From Parvibacillus sp035426385 (lineage in GTDB: Bacteria > Bacteroidota > Bacteroidia > Chitinophagales > Saprospiraceae), in the NCBI GenBank assembly GCA_035426385.1, contig DAOLZQ010000036.1:1-30508 (forward strand): a DNA stretch of 30,508 nt, in the 5' to 3' direction. Shown here piece after piece: positions 16,377 through 24,270 of this stretch. Position 1 is the first letter of the stretch. Each line of letters opens with the position of its first letter. A program made the position numbers and the translations under genes. The notes beneath the pieces are model-generated. The model saw only the letters and a list, made by a program, of their open reading frames with translations, was not told the DNA's origin and made no database searches.

Positions 16377-16424
16377 TTTATAAGATTTATTTTAATAAAT
16401 TTAAATGCAATTCTGCTGTCATAA

Positions 16425-18431
16425 TTACGACAACAAGGCCTTTGCTTTCTTGATTACATTCTCTACAGTGAAACCATACTCTGCCATTACTTGTTCACCA
16501 GGAGCAGACTCTCCAAACTTATTGACGCCTATCACATCACCATCATCTGTCACATATCTGAGCCACCCCAAAGAAGAACCTGCCTCTACTGCTAATCTCT
16601 TACGGATGGAGGCCGGAAATATTTTTTCTTTATAACTGTCATTTTGTTCTTCAAACAGTTCCCAAGAAGGCATACTGACAACACGTGCTGCAATATCTTG
16701 TTGCTTTAATTCTTCCTGAGCAGCCAGCACCAACTCCACTTCCGACCCCGTGGCAATCAGAATAATATCAGGTGTTGTTTTGGAGTCAGAAAGTATATAA
16801 GCTCCTTTTTCTAATTCTGCAGCTTTTGTATATTTTTCCTGGTCAATTATTGCAATCTTCTGGCGTGTCAAAATCAGGGCAACAGGTCCACTGGTATGTT
16901 CGAGAGCGACTCTCCAGGCTTGGGCTGTCTCATTGGCGTCTGCAGGCCGGATGACGGTCAGGTTAGGTACTGATCGGAGTCCGATCAGCTGTTCTACGGG
17001 TTGATGAGTAGTGCCATCTTCGCCTAAAGCAATACTGTCGTGGGTAAAAATAAATATGGGACGGATTTTCATAATTGCCGCTAGCCGAATAGGTGGCCGC
17101 ATATAGTCAGAAAAGACCAAGAAAGTAGCGCCGTACGGAATGAGATAATTACTTAGTGCCATTCCATTTAGTATAGCACCCATGGAGTGTTCTCTAATAC
17201 CAAAGTGAAAATTGCGCCCGTTTCGATTTTCTTTTGAAAATGATTTGTATTTTTCGAGGTTGGTGTCAGTGGAAGGCGCCAGATCTGCCGAGCCGCCAAT
17301 CAGATTTGGCAGAAAATCAGCGATTGCATTGAGCGTCTTACCTGAGGCACTACGAGTCGCCATTTTTTCTCCTGATTTAAATAAGGGCAGCTTTTCATCC
17401 CATCCTGTGGGTAATTTACCACTGCTCAGTAATTCATATTCTGCGGCCAGTTCAGGATATTTTTCTTTGTAATTATTATATAGAATATTCCACTCTTTTT
17501 CTTTTTCAATTCCTTTCGCACCGGCCTCGCGATAATAATTTAATACCTCATCGGGCACGACAAAAGATTTATCAGGGTCGAACCCAAAGTTTTCCTTTAC
17601 GAGTCTGACCTCATCCGCGCCGAGAGCAGAGCCATGAGCCGCAGCTGTATCTTGCTTGTTGGGGCTGCCATATCCGATGTGGGTACGCACTTTAATAAGA
17701 GAAGGCCTATTCACTTCTTTTTGTGCATTCTTTATAGCAGCCGAGAGCGCAGCTAAATCATTACCGTCTGCAAGCACTTGCACATGCCAGTCGTACGCTT
17801 CGAAGCGCTGCGCCACATCCTCGTCGAAGGTCAGATCAGTACTGCCTTCAATACTAATGTGGTTATCATCATACAGATAAATCATATTTCCCAGCTTGAG
17901 ATGACCGGCTATGGAAGCAGCTTCAGAAGTAATTCCCTCCATCATATCACCATCGCTGCAGATGGTATAAATGGAGTAATTAAATAGATCAAAACCGGGT
18001 TTGTTGAACCGTGCTGCCATATATTTCTGAGCGATGGCAAAGCCAACGCCGTTTGCAAAGCCCTGTCCTAAGGGCCCCGTAGTAACTTCAATGCCGGGAA
18101 GCAGACCGTATTCCGGATGACCTGCAGTCTTACTGTGCAGTTGTCGGAAGTCCTTAATATCGTCAAGCGTGAGGGGATACCCGGTGAGGTAGAGGAAACT
18201 ATACTGCAATAGACAGGCATGACCACAGGAAAGAATAAAGCGATCCCTGTTGGCCCATTTCGGATTTTTAGGATTATAATTCATGATGTCTGACCATAAG
18301 ACGTGACCCACAGGTGCGAGTCCCATAGGTGTGCCGGGATGGCCAGAGTTTGCTTTTTGGACTGCATCGGCAGCGAGAACCCGGACTGTATTTATGCCCA
18401 GTTGCTCTATTGATTCTGTCGTATTATTCAT
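16425..18431 (-). CDS. tkt: Transketolase
   Basis: 668 residues, full-length single-chain transketolase that moves two-carbon ketol units between sugar phosphates using thiamine diphosphate, in the non-oxidative pentose phosphate pathway. Visible motifs: SGHPGTPMGLAP (29-40), GHACLLQYSFLYLTGYPL (70-87), the ThDP/Mg motif SDGDMMEG (159-166) with DDNHISIEG (188-196), a FGIREHSMGAILNGMA segment in the pyrimidine domain, and THDSIALGEDGTTHQPVEQL. The gene lies 51 bp after the aldolase and 48 bp before dps on one strand. With rpiB and aldolase it forms a sugar-phosphate recycling module. Confidence 0.96.
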   Translation of the reverse strand: MNNTTESIEQLGINTVRVLAADAVQKANSGHPGTPMGLAPVGHVLWSDIMNYNPKNPKWANRDRFILSCGHACLLQYSFLYLTGYPLTLDDIKDFRQLHSKTAGHPEYGLLPGIEVTTGPLGQGFANGVGFAIAQKYMAARFNKPGFDLFNYSIYTICSDGDMMEGITSEAASIAGHLKLGNMIYLYDDNHISIEGSTDLTFDEDVAQRFEAYDWHVQVLADGNDLAALSAAIKNAQKEVNRPSLIKVRTHIGYGSPNKQDTAAAHGSALGADEVRLVKENFGFDPDKSFVVPDEVLNYYREAGAKGIEKEKEWNILYNNYKEKYPELAAEYELLSSGKLPTGWDEKLPLFKSGEKMATRSASGKTLNAIADFLPNLIGGSADLAPSTDTNLEKYKSFSKENRNGRNFHFGIREHSMGAILNGMALSNYLIPYGATFLVFSDYMRPPIRLAAIMKIRPIFIFTHDSIALGEDGTTHQPVEQLIGLRSVPNLTVIRPADANETAQAWRVALEHTSGPVALILTRQKIAIIDQEKYTKAAELEKGAYILSDSKTTPDIILIATGSEVELVLAAQEELKQQDIAARVVSMPSWELFEEQNDSYKEKIFPASIRKRLAVEAGSSLGWLRYVTDDGDVIGVNKFGESAPGEQVMAEYGFTVENVIKKAKALLS

Positions 18432-18482
18432 GCTAATTTTTTTAAAAGAAAATTATAAATATTCCATTGGAAAGAAGACTTG

Positions 18483-19499
18483 CTATTCTGCCACTTCACT
18501 ATACTCGCCCAATCTTGCAGCAGAAGCATATTTAGCGCGTCGATATAGTATCTCCTGAGCTTTGTCAATATTGGCTTCCTGCCCCTTCCACATTTCTAGG
18601 GCCGGTTGTTGAATGGCTCTTGCAAAAGAGAAAGTAACTATCCAAGGTAAGTGACCTCGGTATTTTTTATTGATAGCACTCAGATGTGCATCTGCGATCT
18701 GGGGTGATTGTCCCCCCGATAAGAAAGCTATGACAGGAACAGCCGCCGGAACAGAGGATAGAAAACAATTCACTGTAGCATCAGCGACTTCATCAATCGA
18801 GTTTTGAACTGCACACTCGGAGCCTGCCAGTACCATACTTGGTTTTAAGATGATGCCCTCTAAATCAACTCTGAGTAGGTATAACTCAGCGAAAAGAATC
18901 CTTAATGTCTCCTGAGATACGTCATAGGAGCGCTGCAAAGTGTGGTCTCCATCCATCAGTACTTCTGGTTCTACGATAGGCACTATACCTGTCTCCTGGC
19001 AGAGTGCTGCATATCGCGCAAGTGCATGTGCATTTGCCTTAATACAGGCAGTAGTGGGGAGGCCGTCCCCTATTGTGATGACACCCCGCCACTTGGCAAA
19101 GCGCGCTCCCATCTTTTTATATTCAGCCAATCGCTCACGTAGCCCATCCAGGCCTTCGGTCACTTTTTCGCCTGGAAATCCGGCCAGAGACTTAGCGCCT
19201 TTATCTACTTTTATGCCCGGAATAATGCCTGCTTTATTTAATATTTCAATTATTGGAATTCCTGCATTGGTATTTTGACGAATAGTCTCATCATATAATA
19301 TCGCACCGCCGATACTTTCATTTAGTCCGGGAGTAGAAGCGAGCATTCCGCGATAATCACGTCTCATTTCTATAGTCTGTGGAATACCGTTGGCGGCAAA
19401 GCGCTTATCACAGGTGCCGGTACTTTCATCCATTGCGAGCAACCCCTTGCCATGGGCAAATAATTGCTGAATAGTATCTTTTAATTCTGGATTCTTCAT
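18483..19499 (-). CDS. Class I fructose-bisphosphate aldolase
   Basis: 338 residues, of the animal/plant-like class I (Schiff-base, metal-independent) type, not the zinc class II enzyme. Key sites: GLLAMDESTGTCDKRF (19-34), Lys137 in FAKWRGV, Glu178 in IVEPEVL, the Schiff-base Lys219 in GIILKPSMVLAG, and FLSGGQS (259-265). It splits fructose-1,6-bisphosphate and may act on sedoheptulose-1,7-bisphosphate. A metal-independent aldolase fits a stress setting where iron or zinc enzymes fail, but this is inference. Start is the ATG 3 bp after the rpiB stop, so the pair is translationally close. Confidence 0.95.
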   Translation of the reverse strand: MKNPELKDTIQQLFAHGKGLLAMDESTGTCDKRFAANGIPQTIEMRRDYRGMLASTPGLNESIGGAILYDETIRQNTNAGIPIIEILNKAGIIPGIKVDKGAKSLAGFPGEKVTEGLDGLRERLAEYKKMGARFAKWRGVITIGDGLPTTACIKANAHALARYAALCQETGIVPIVEPEVLMDGDHTLQRSYDVSQETLRILFAELYLLRVDLEGIILKPSMVLAGSECAVQNSIDEVADATVNCFLSSVPAAVPVIAFLSGGQSPQIADAHLSAINKKYRGHLPWIVTFSFARAIQQPALEMWKGQEANIDKAQEILYRRAKYASAARLGEYSEVAE

Positions 19500-19502
19500 G
19501 CT

Positions 19503-19958
19503 TTAAATTTTATTTTTTTCCAATAATGCGACCTTATCTAGACGACGCTGAAATCTTTCCTCATTTTTAAACTTAGCATTGATAAATGTCTGTACCAATT
19601 CCCAGGCCAGAGCGTAACCGGTGACGCGTCCACCTAGGCACATCAGATTCATATTATCATCCTCCACACCCTGGTGAGCAGAGAAAGTATCGGTAATTAA
19701 AGCTGAACGAATCCCTGCTACTTTATTGGCTGCAATACAAGCACCGACACCGCTGCCACAGATGGCTATACCTCTATCAATCTCACCATTGGCCAATGCT
19801 TTAGCCAGCGGAATAACAAAATCCGGATAATCATCATCGGGATTGAGATGATATGCGCCAAAATCTCTTGTTTCGAAGCCGGCAGTTCTGAGCATATCAT
19901 CTAATTGTGTTTTTAAATCAAATCCGCCATGATCTGCGGCAATGCCTATGTGCTTCAT
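19503..19958 (-). CDS. rpiB: Ribose-5-phosphate isomerase B
   Basis: 151 residues, typical RpiB/LacAB length. It interconverts ribulose-5-phosphate and ribose-5-phosphate. Seen: IAADHGGFDLK (6-16) with Asp9-His10, the DYPDF motif (43-47), and the catalytic cysteine loop AICGSGVGACIAANK (65-79, Cys67), followed by GIRSAL. First gene of the group rpiB, aldolase, tkt (gaps 3 and 51 bp); the 228-bp gap upstream should hold the promoter. A GTACTTTG in that gap resembles the Bacteroidota -7 box with altered spacing. Confidence 0.95.
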   Translation of the reverse strand: MKHIGIAADHGGFDLKTQLDDMLRTAGFETRDFGAYHLNPDDDYPDFVIPLAKALANGEIDRGIAICGSGVGACIAANKVAGIRSALITDTFSAHQGVEDDNMNLMCLGGRVTGYALAWELVQTFINAKFKNEERFQRRLDKVALLEKNKI

Positions 19959-20043
19959 GTTTCTTATCCAAGTTAAGGTTCATCTGCTCACATTTGCTGA
20001 GAGCGGGATTTTAAATCTATCAATTACACTTATCAAAGTACCG

Positions 20044-20098
20044 AAAAAACCTGACCCTAATAAATCAACTTCCTATGGAGTTATTTGTTCGCTAGGTC
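20044..20098 (-). terminator. Possible intrinsic terminator after the RibD-like gene
   Basis: Minus-strand RNA from 20098 to 20053 can pair GACCT with GGGTC as an outer stem, enclosing an AATAACT...AGTT...TTATT arm. Three bases later comes a run of six T (20049-20044). It lies about 90-140 bp beyond the stop of the dihydrofolate-reductase-like gene and before rpiB, a sensible place for a transcript end. The stem is imperfect. Confidence 0.4.
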
Positions 20099-20186
20099 CA
20101 ATAAAACTGCTAAACAAACTGTCAATTATTTTATGCTAAAATTTTTATCTGCGTCTTTGAGAATAACAACTATTATAATTACCTAT

Positions 20187-20720
20187 TCAATTTAGAACGG
20201 CATATTTTGTAATCAAGGTTCCTCGTTCATTTACCTTTTCAAAACTTATTAATTTTAAATCAATATCTAATTTTTCATCGATGACAAAATTGCCTCCTTT
20301 CCCAAATATTTTAGGTTCGAAGGTCAGCCATATTTCATCTATTAATTTTGCCTTTAAAAAAGAAGTGGCAATATGTGCACCTCCGACGATTAACATTTGT
20401 TCAAGCCCTCTCTGTTCATAGTGTGCCACTAATTGGGCAGGAGTCTGATCGGTAAATTCAATCTGACCGGCCACCTCAACTTCTTTATACTTTGCGGGGG
20501 TACTCGTCATAATTACTATATGGTGACTGGAAGAGGGTTCCATTGGAGCACCATCATAAGTGCTACTTCCCTGGACGATGAGGGCTGAGTCATTCCAGAG
20601 CTTTTTAAAATAATCCTGATCTTCCTTAGAAGTCCATTTTCTTACATATGATTCTCCCCAGCGGGTGATCTTACCATCTAATGTGGTAACAAAGACAAGT
20701 ATTTTTTTCATTATATTCAA
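20187..20720 (-). CDS. Dihydrofolate reductase-fold protein (RibD C-terminal family)
   Basis: 177 residues, the small stand-alone RibD_C/DHFR-like family common in soil bacteria. Seen: VTTLDGKITRWG (11-22), IVQGSSTYDG (48-57), LIVGGAHIATSFL (110-122), and a GKGGNF segment (140-145). These proteins bind NADPH; the true substrate is usually unknown, and they should not be taken as housekeeping FolA. A second Met at residue 4 (MKKILVFVTTLDG) fits family N-termini as well as the first. Stands alone between two gaps, 88 bp after the acidic small protein. Confidence 0.85.
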   Translation of the reverse strand: MNIMKKILVFVTTLDGKITRWGESYVRKWTSKEDQDYFKKLWNDSALIVQGSSTYDGAPMEPSSSHHIVIMTSTPAKYKEVEVAGQIEFTDQTPAQLVAHYEQRGLEQMLIVGGAHIATSFLKAKLIDEIWLTFEPKIFGKGGNFVIDEKLDIDLKLISFEKVNERGTLITKYAVLN

Positions 20721-20808
20721 ACTTTTTGAGAATTCCGAAACCTCCTACAATTTAGGATTTTTTTTGAGGCTTGTTCCCATCTGAGTTATACTAAGGCTTT
20801 AAATTTAA

Positions 20809-21180
20809 TTATCCATTGTCCTCCTCCAGGTCGTTGTGATTGTCTCCTCCCAGACTGTAATAGTTATTTTCTTCATCTTCTTTTCCAAAATTTGCTATAG
20901 CCTCATCGTCTTTGGAGCCTGGTACATCAAGATCTTCACCGGTCATATCTTCACAGAAATCCAGCTCATTTCTTTTTCCAAGATCATCAACTTCAATATT
21001 ATTTATGCTCAGATCATCTGCATTTAAATTTAGTTCAGTGGACTGATTATAAATATCCTGTGATTTAGGATAAATCGGATAACCAGGATATTCCTGTTCT
21101 TCATTTTTTGTTTCTTCCGAATTACTATCTTTACTTGTTGGTGTTAATTTCTCAGTGTCTTTCTCTTGTTCTTCGTTCAT
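20809..21180 (-). CDS. Small acidic Bacteroidota-type protein, function unknown
   Basis: 123 residues, strongly acidic and low in hydrophobic residues, so probably disordered for much of its length. The N-terminal third is E/K/T/S-rich. It then has EYPGYPIYPKSQDIYN (about 29-44), GEDLDVPGS (80-88) and a C-terminal ENNYYSLGGDNHNDLEED. From memory, the last two blocks recur in small unannotated proteins of Bacteroidota, which suggests a conserved function rather than chance. No signal peptide or membrane segment. It sits between the NADPH reductase (51 bp) and the RibD-like gene (88 bp). I propose no function. Confidence 0.75.
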   Translation of the reverse strand: MNEEQEKDTEKLTPTSKDSNSEETKNEEQEYPGYPIYPKSQDIYNQSTELNLNADDLSINNIEVDDLGKRNELDFCEDMTGEDLDVPGSKDDEAIANFGKEDEENNYYSLGGDNHNDLEEDNG

Positions 21181-21231
21181 TTTTTTAAGTTTATTTTGTT
21201 TAACATCTAAAATAATTTGAATCAGTACAGA

Positions 21232-22230
21232 TCAGGCTTTCACAATCATCTTACCAATATTATTTCCTTTGAATAATCCAAGGAATGCAGATGGTAGCTG
21301 ATCGAATCCAGGAATTATTGTTTGATCAAATTTTATTTTTCCTTCTTGTACCCATTTTGCCAAGTGGCTGATTGCTTCAGGAAATCGACTTTGATAATTG
21401 ATGACAATAAACCCCTGCATCAATACGCTGCGAGTAAGCAGCATGGGTTGCAAGCGAGGCCCTACGGGTACTTCCGTGCTATTGTATAGTGAGATTTGTC
21501 CACACAAGGGAATGCGTGCATGGAAATTAATGTTGCTGATAACTGCGTCAGATATTTCACCTCCCACATTATCGTAATATATATCCACTCCCTCCGGGCA
21601 AGACCTTGAGATGGTTGTTTTTAAATCTCCAGTCGTCTTATAATTGATAGCTTCATCAAAAGCATACTTTTCTTTTAATAATTTTACTTTTTCGTCAGAA
21701 CCGGTTATTCCTACTACACGACATCCATGTATTTTAGCTATTTGACCCACTACCAGGCCTACAGCTCCAGCAGCGCCTGAGACAACTACGGTTTCACCAA
21801 CTTTAGGTTTTCCAATATCCATCAACCCAAAATAAGCTGTCATGCCCGTCATGCCGAGCACGTCAAGATGATAAGATATCGGTACATTTGAGTCATCAAT
21901 CTTTGACAATCCTTTTGCAGATGTAACTGTCTGAACTCGCCAAGGCAACATTCCGAACACAATATCTCCATGATTTAAATCAGGTGATTTACTCTCTATT
22001 ACTTTTGCTATAACCCCACCTAACATGGGTTGATCTAACTGAAAAGGAGGTACATAAGATTTTGTGTCATTCATTCTGCCGCGCATGTAAGGGTCTACAG
22101 AATAATACAATCCTTCCAAGAGAACTTCGTCAGGCTGCAAGGGCGGTAAGGCGATACTTTCAAAGCTAAAATTGTCTATTGTTGGTGAGCCGACCGGTCT
22201 TGATGCGAGTACTATTTGCTGTGTATCCAT
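21232..22230 (-). CDS. Zinc-free medium-chain NADP-dependent oxidoreductase (CurA/PTGR type)
   Basis: 332 residues of the MDR superfamily branch containing leukotriene B4 dehydrogenase/prostaglandin reductase and curcumin reductase CurA, which reduce activated C=C bonds of enones or enals with NADPH. Seen: YYSVDPYMRGRM (42-53), GMTGMTAYFGL (126-136), the Rossmann SGAAGAVGLVVGQIAK (151-166), and LCGQISLYN later. The catalytic-zinc ligands of true alcohol dehydrogenases are absent. A role in detoxifying lipid-peroxidation aldehydes fits the stress theme but is not shown by sequence. Confidence 0.9.
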   Translation of the reverse strand: MDTQQIVLASRPVGSPTIDNFSFESIALPPLQPDEVLLEGLYYSVDPYMRGRMNDTKSYVPPFQLDQPMLGGVIAKVIESKSPDLNHGDIVFGMLPWRVQTVTSAKGLSKIDDSNVPISYHLDVLGMTGMTAYFGLMDIGKPKVGETVVVSGAAGAVGLVVGQIAKIHGCRVVGITGSDEKVKLLKEKYAFDEAINYKTTGDLKTTISRSCPEGVDIYYDNVGGEISDAVISNINFHARIPLCGQISLYNSTEVPVGPRLQPMLLTRSVLMQGFIVINYQSRFPEAISHLAKWVQEGKIKFDQTIIPGFDQLPSAFLGLFKGNNIGKMIVKA

Positions 22231-22303
22231 TATTTATTAATCAAGTATTAAAGAATGAAATAAATTACTCATATTAATTCTCATATCACCTACTTTCTCA
22301 TTT

Positions 22304-22951
22304 TCATACATGACTCTTTTTTGTTTCAGTCTTAATTTTGAGTCCATAATCAGCCAATGTATTTACAGTGGTGTGAAAGTCAGTGTGCTGAAATCCGGCT
22401 ATACCCATGTCTTTGACGAGATCTACAAATATTTTCGAGTCATCTATGTAGAGGATATTTTCCAGAGGTATCTGGGCGCCATCGATTGCCAATTGGAATA
22501 CGGCTGCTTCCGGTTTTCTGGCATGTACATAACAGGAGGATACAAAGAAATCAAATATCTCTGTTAGTTTGAATTTATTTATTCGAAAGGAATTTAGTTC
22601 TCGTGATTCGTTACTTACGGCAATAATTTTGAGTTCATACTTCGATTTTATTTTTTTTATAAAATCAATCATGTTCCAATCTGCCGTAGATAGGCCATGA
22701 ATAAAGTCGATAAACTCCCTGCGGGTAAAATCACGTGGTGTATAGAATATCACAGTGTCCAGATATTCATCCAGAGAGATCTTTCCTTCTTCGAGTGGAA
22801 CAAACAGCATCTTATGGCGCTCCTCCATTTCAGTTCTATCCAGGAAAAAATGTTGTGCAGCTTGTTGTCTGAATTCGTGACCCCAACCTTTCGAAAGCAA
22901 TACTCCGCCGATATCCAAGAATAAACAACTAATGTTATTTAACTCACTCAT
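22304..22951 (-). CDS. HAD-superfamily phosphatase-like hydrolase (subfamily IA)
   Basis: 215 residues with the four HAD motifs: I, FLDIGGVLL (11-19), nucleophile Asp13 but Gly15 where phosphatases often have the acid/base Asp; II, AVSNES (111-116); III, RKPEAAVF (145-152), Lys146; IV, LYIDDSKIFVDLV (167-179), Asp170/Asp171. Residues 22-100 form the helical cap expected of the HAD-IA type. The DxG form of motif I is shared by the YihX-like and epoxide-hydrolase N-terminal-like branch, so a phosphatase of an unknown small sugar phosphate is plausible; the substrate cannot be read from sequence. It is preceded by a 318-bp gap holding a terminator and an inverted repeat. Confidence 0.85.
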   Translation of the reverse strand: MSELNNISCLFLDIGGVLLSKGWGHEFRQQAAQHFFLDRTEMEERHKMLFVPLEEGKISLDEYLDTVIFYTPRDFTRREFIDFIHGLSTADWNMIDFIKKIKSKYELKIIAVSNESRELNSFRINKFKLTEIFDFFVSSCYVHARKPEAAVFQLAIDGAQIPLENILYIDDSKIFVDLVKDMGIAGFQHTDFHTTVNTLADYGLKIKTETKKSHV

Positions 22952-23140
22952 TTTAAAATTCAGGTTCTAGTTAAGTATTTAGAAAGTAGTATGCACTTGA
23001 AACAATAGAAAAATCGCTTCCTTATCTCCGAGTTAACTTATTCTGAATCTTATTGGTTGAAGGATTTAAGGACGTTAACAAAGATTATCTGATTATTCCC
23101 CTAAAAGGTAGGCCCGAAACAGCACTAGCGAGTGTGTGTG

Positions 23141-23167
23141 GAGATATTGGATATCTATCTCGCCAAT
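23141..23167. repeat. Overlapping inverted repeats upstream of the HAD gene
   Basis: GAGATA (23141-23146) pairs with TATCTC (23156-23161) across 9 bases, while ATTGG (23146-23150) pairs with CCAAT (23163-23167). The two pairings overlap and would exclude each other. It lies just past the terminator and about 190 bp before the HAD start; a regulator site or alternative RNA fold are both possible. Confidence 0.35.
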
Positions 23168-23185
23168 AGATGAGATTCGTCCGTC

Positions 23186-23220
23186 AAAAAGACCCCTTCA
23201 GGTGTTAAGCCTGTGGAGTC
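23186..23220 (-). terminator. Intrinsic terminator after the cupredoxin gene
   Basis: On the minus strand GACTCCACAGG, a loop of about seven bases (CTTAACA), then CCTGAAGGGGTC form an imperfect hairpin (23220-23191; one bulge, two mismatches), followed directly by TTTTT (23190-23186). It starts 50 bp after the cupredoxin stop, closing the DUF4142-cupredoxin transcript. Confidence 0.7.
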
Positions 23221-23269
23221 ATTTATATGTAGAGTCATGGTTACTTTTTAATTAAATAGGTTCTCATTA

Positions 23270-23611
23270 TTACTTCTCTACTATCAATTTGCCTTTCATT
23301 ATAATATGAATGCTGCAATAGTATGAAGCACTTTCAGTAATTACTTTCTGCCAGGAAGCTCCGGGGGCAATGGGAGAGGACGTCCAGGCCTTATTTACCT
23401 CCGTCACATCATGGGCTACAATGTCCTTATTGGTCCAGATCACAGTATCTCCTTTATGTAGCTTAAGTTCATCAGGTTGAAACTTCATGTCTTTGATCTC
23501 AACAGCCAGAGTCTGTGGAGTGTAGCTGGCCTGACTACTACAGCCATAGACCAGCAACACTACAGATAACAGTAAGAAAAGATGGTCCTTAACGTTATTC
23601 AGAAATTTCAT
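23270..23611 (-). CDS. Plastocyanin-like cupredoxin lipoprotein
   Basis: 113 residues. A hydrophobic signal ends VYGC, so Cys24 is likely lipidated and the protein sits on the envelope. The remainder is one cupredoxin fold with the four type-1 copper ligands: His67 (VAHDV), Cys99 and His102 (YYCSIH), and Met105 (MKGKL). It should be a blue-copper electron carrier or copper buffer of the amicyanin/plastocyanin type. It lies only 3 bp after the DUF4142 gene, so the two should be co-translated; an intrinsic terminator follows. The electron partner is unknown; DUF4142 proteins are often found with such cupredoxins. Confidence 0.92.
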   Translation of the reverse strand: MKFLNNVKDHLFLLLSVVLLVYGCSSQASYTPQTLAVEIKDMKFQPDELKLHKGDTVIWTNKDIVAHDVTEVNKAWTSSPIAPGASWQKVITESASYYCSIHIIMKGKLIVEK

Positions 23612-23614
23612 TTT

Positions 23615-24154
23615 TTACTTCATTTTCTTTTGAAGCATTTGAGCGTGCTCAAGGTGTGTGTCAAGAATGGGTACCACTTTTTGCAATAATGCTTTTAGTT
23701 CCGCATTAGAAGCTTGAGGTATTAGTACCGTTTTGACGGCTGCGATCACTGCTTTATGGTAGGTAACTTCATTATCTACATATGCTTTATCAAAATCTTT
23801 TGCTGATTTAGCATTGAGCATTTTTGCTGTAGCTTTAGCGTCTGCAACATATTTTTTGCTTACTGCATTATCCTTTGGAGTTACTTTCAATTTTGTAACC
23901 AAAGCTACTGCCATATCGATAACTGACTGATGGTCAGCGATCATGGTGTGAGCAAATTCCAATACTTGTGGGCTTTTTGATTTCTTTAAAGCAATGTTAG
24001 CAAAGTCAATGTCACCTTGGTTTGCCACCACGGCTACTGATGCGATCTCTGCATCCGAAAGTTTTGGTGCTTTCTGAGCAAATGCAGGTGAGAATAAGGT
24101 AACTAAAAACAATACTGCGGCTGTTACCCAAGCTGCTTTCTTTAAACTATTCAT
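23615..24154 (-). CDS. DUF4142 exported ferritin-like protein
   Basis: 179 residues: a Sec signal (1-26, ending SPAFA before QKAPK) and a helical DUF4142 domain (about 33-178). Visible family features are DAEIASVAVVANQGDIDFA (35-53), the FAHTMIADHQSV segment (about 67-78, with the conserved HxxxxxDH pattern), and a final helix with HLEHAQMLQ. The fold is ferritin-like, and some of the conserved His/Asp/Glu could bind metal, but no activity is established for the family as far as I know. It is the first gene of a tight pair with the cupredoxin (3 bp). Confidence 0.92.
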   Translation of the reverse strand: MNSLKKAAWVTAAVLFLVTLFSPAFAQKAPKLSDAEIASVAVVANQGDIDFANIALKKSKSPQVLEFAHTMIADHQSVIDMAVALVTKLKVTPKDNAVSKKYVADAKATAKMLNAKSAKDFDKAYVDNEVTYHKAVIAAVKTVLIPQASNAELKALLQKVVPILDTHLEHAQMLQKKMK

Positions 24155-24210
24155 GATGTTTATATTTTACGATTTATATTGGGTTAGAGTTACTCACTCA
24201 TCAAAAGGTT

Positions 24211-24230
24211 ACAATTTTTCTCATAATTGT
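24211..24230. repeat. Inverted repeat upstream of the DUF4142 gene
   Basis: ACAATT (24211-24216) and AATTGT (24225-24230) are perfect inverted arms around an 8-bp centre, about 57 bp before the DUF4142 start. No T-run follows on the minus strand, so an operator is as likely as a weak terminator of the DUF302-like gene. Confidence 0.3.
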
Positions 24231-24270
24231 TAAAAACTTGTGGCATTTGGTTTGATGTAATTGTTTTAAA

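Larger units (their letters stand above)
22952..23269 (-). other. Gene-free stretch between cupredoxin and HAD genes
   Basis: No plausible ORF on either strand. It holds the terminator of the upstream group (23186-23220), overlapping inverted repeats (23141-23167), and presumably the HAD gene promoter. I found no exact TAnnTTTG. Confidence 0.6.

Noticed and set aside
20187..20720. Housekeeping dihydrofolate reductase FolA
   Set aside because: The sequence matches the RibD C-terminal-like family (TLDGKI, IVGGA, GKGG), not FolA motifs.
21232..22230. Zinc-dependent alcohol dehydrogenase
   Set aside because: The catalytic and structural zinc ligands are missing; motifs fit the zinc-free CurA/PTGR branch.
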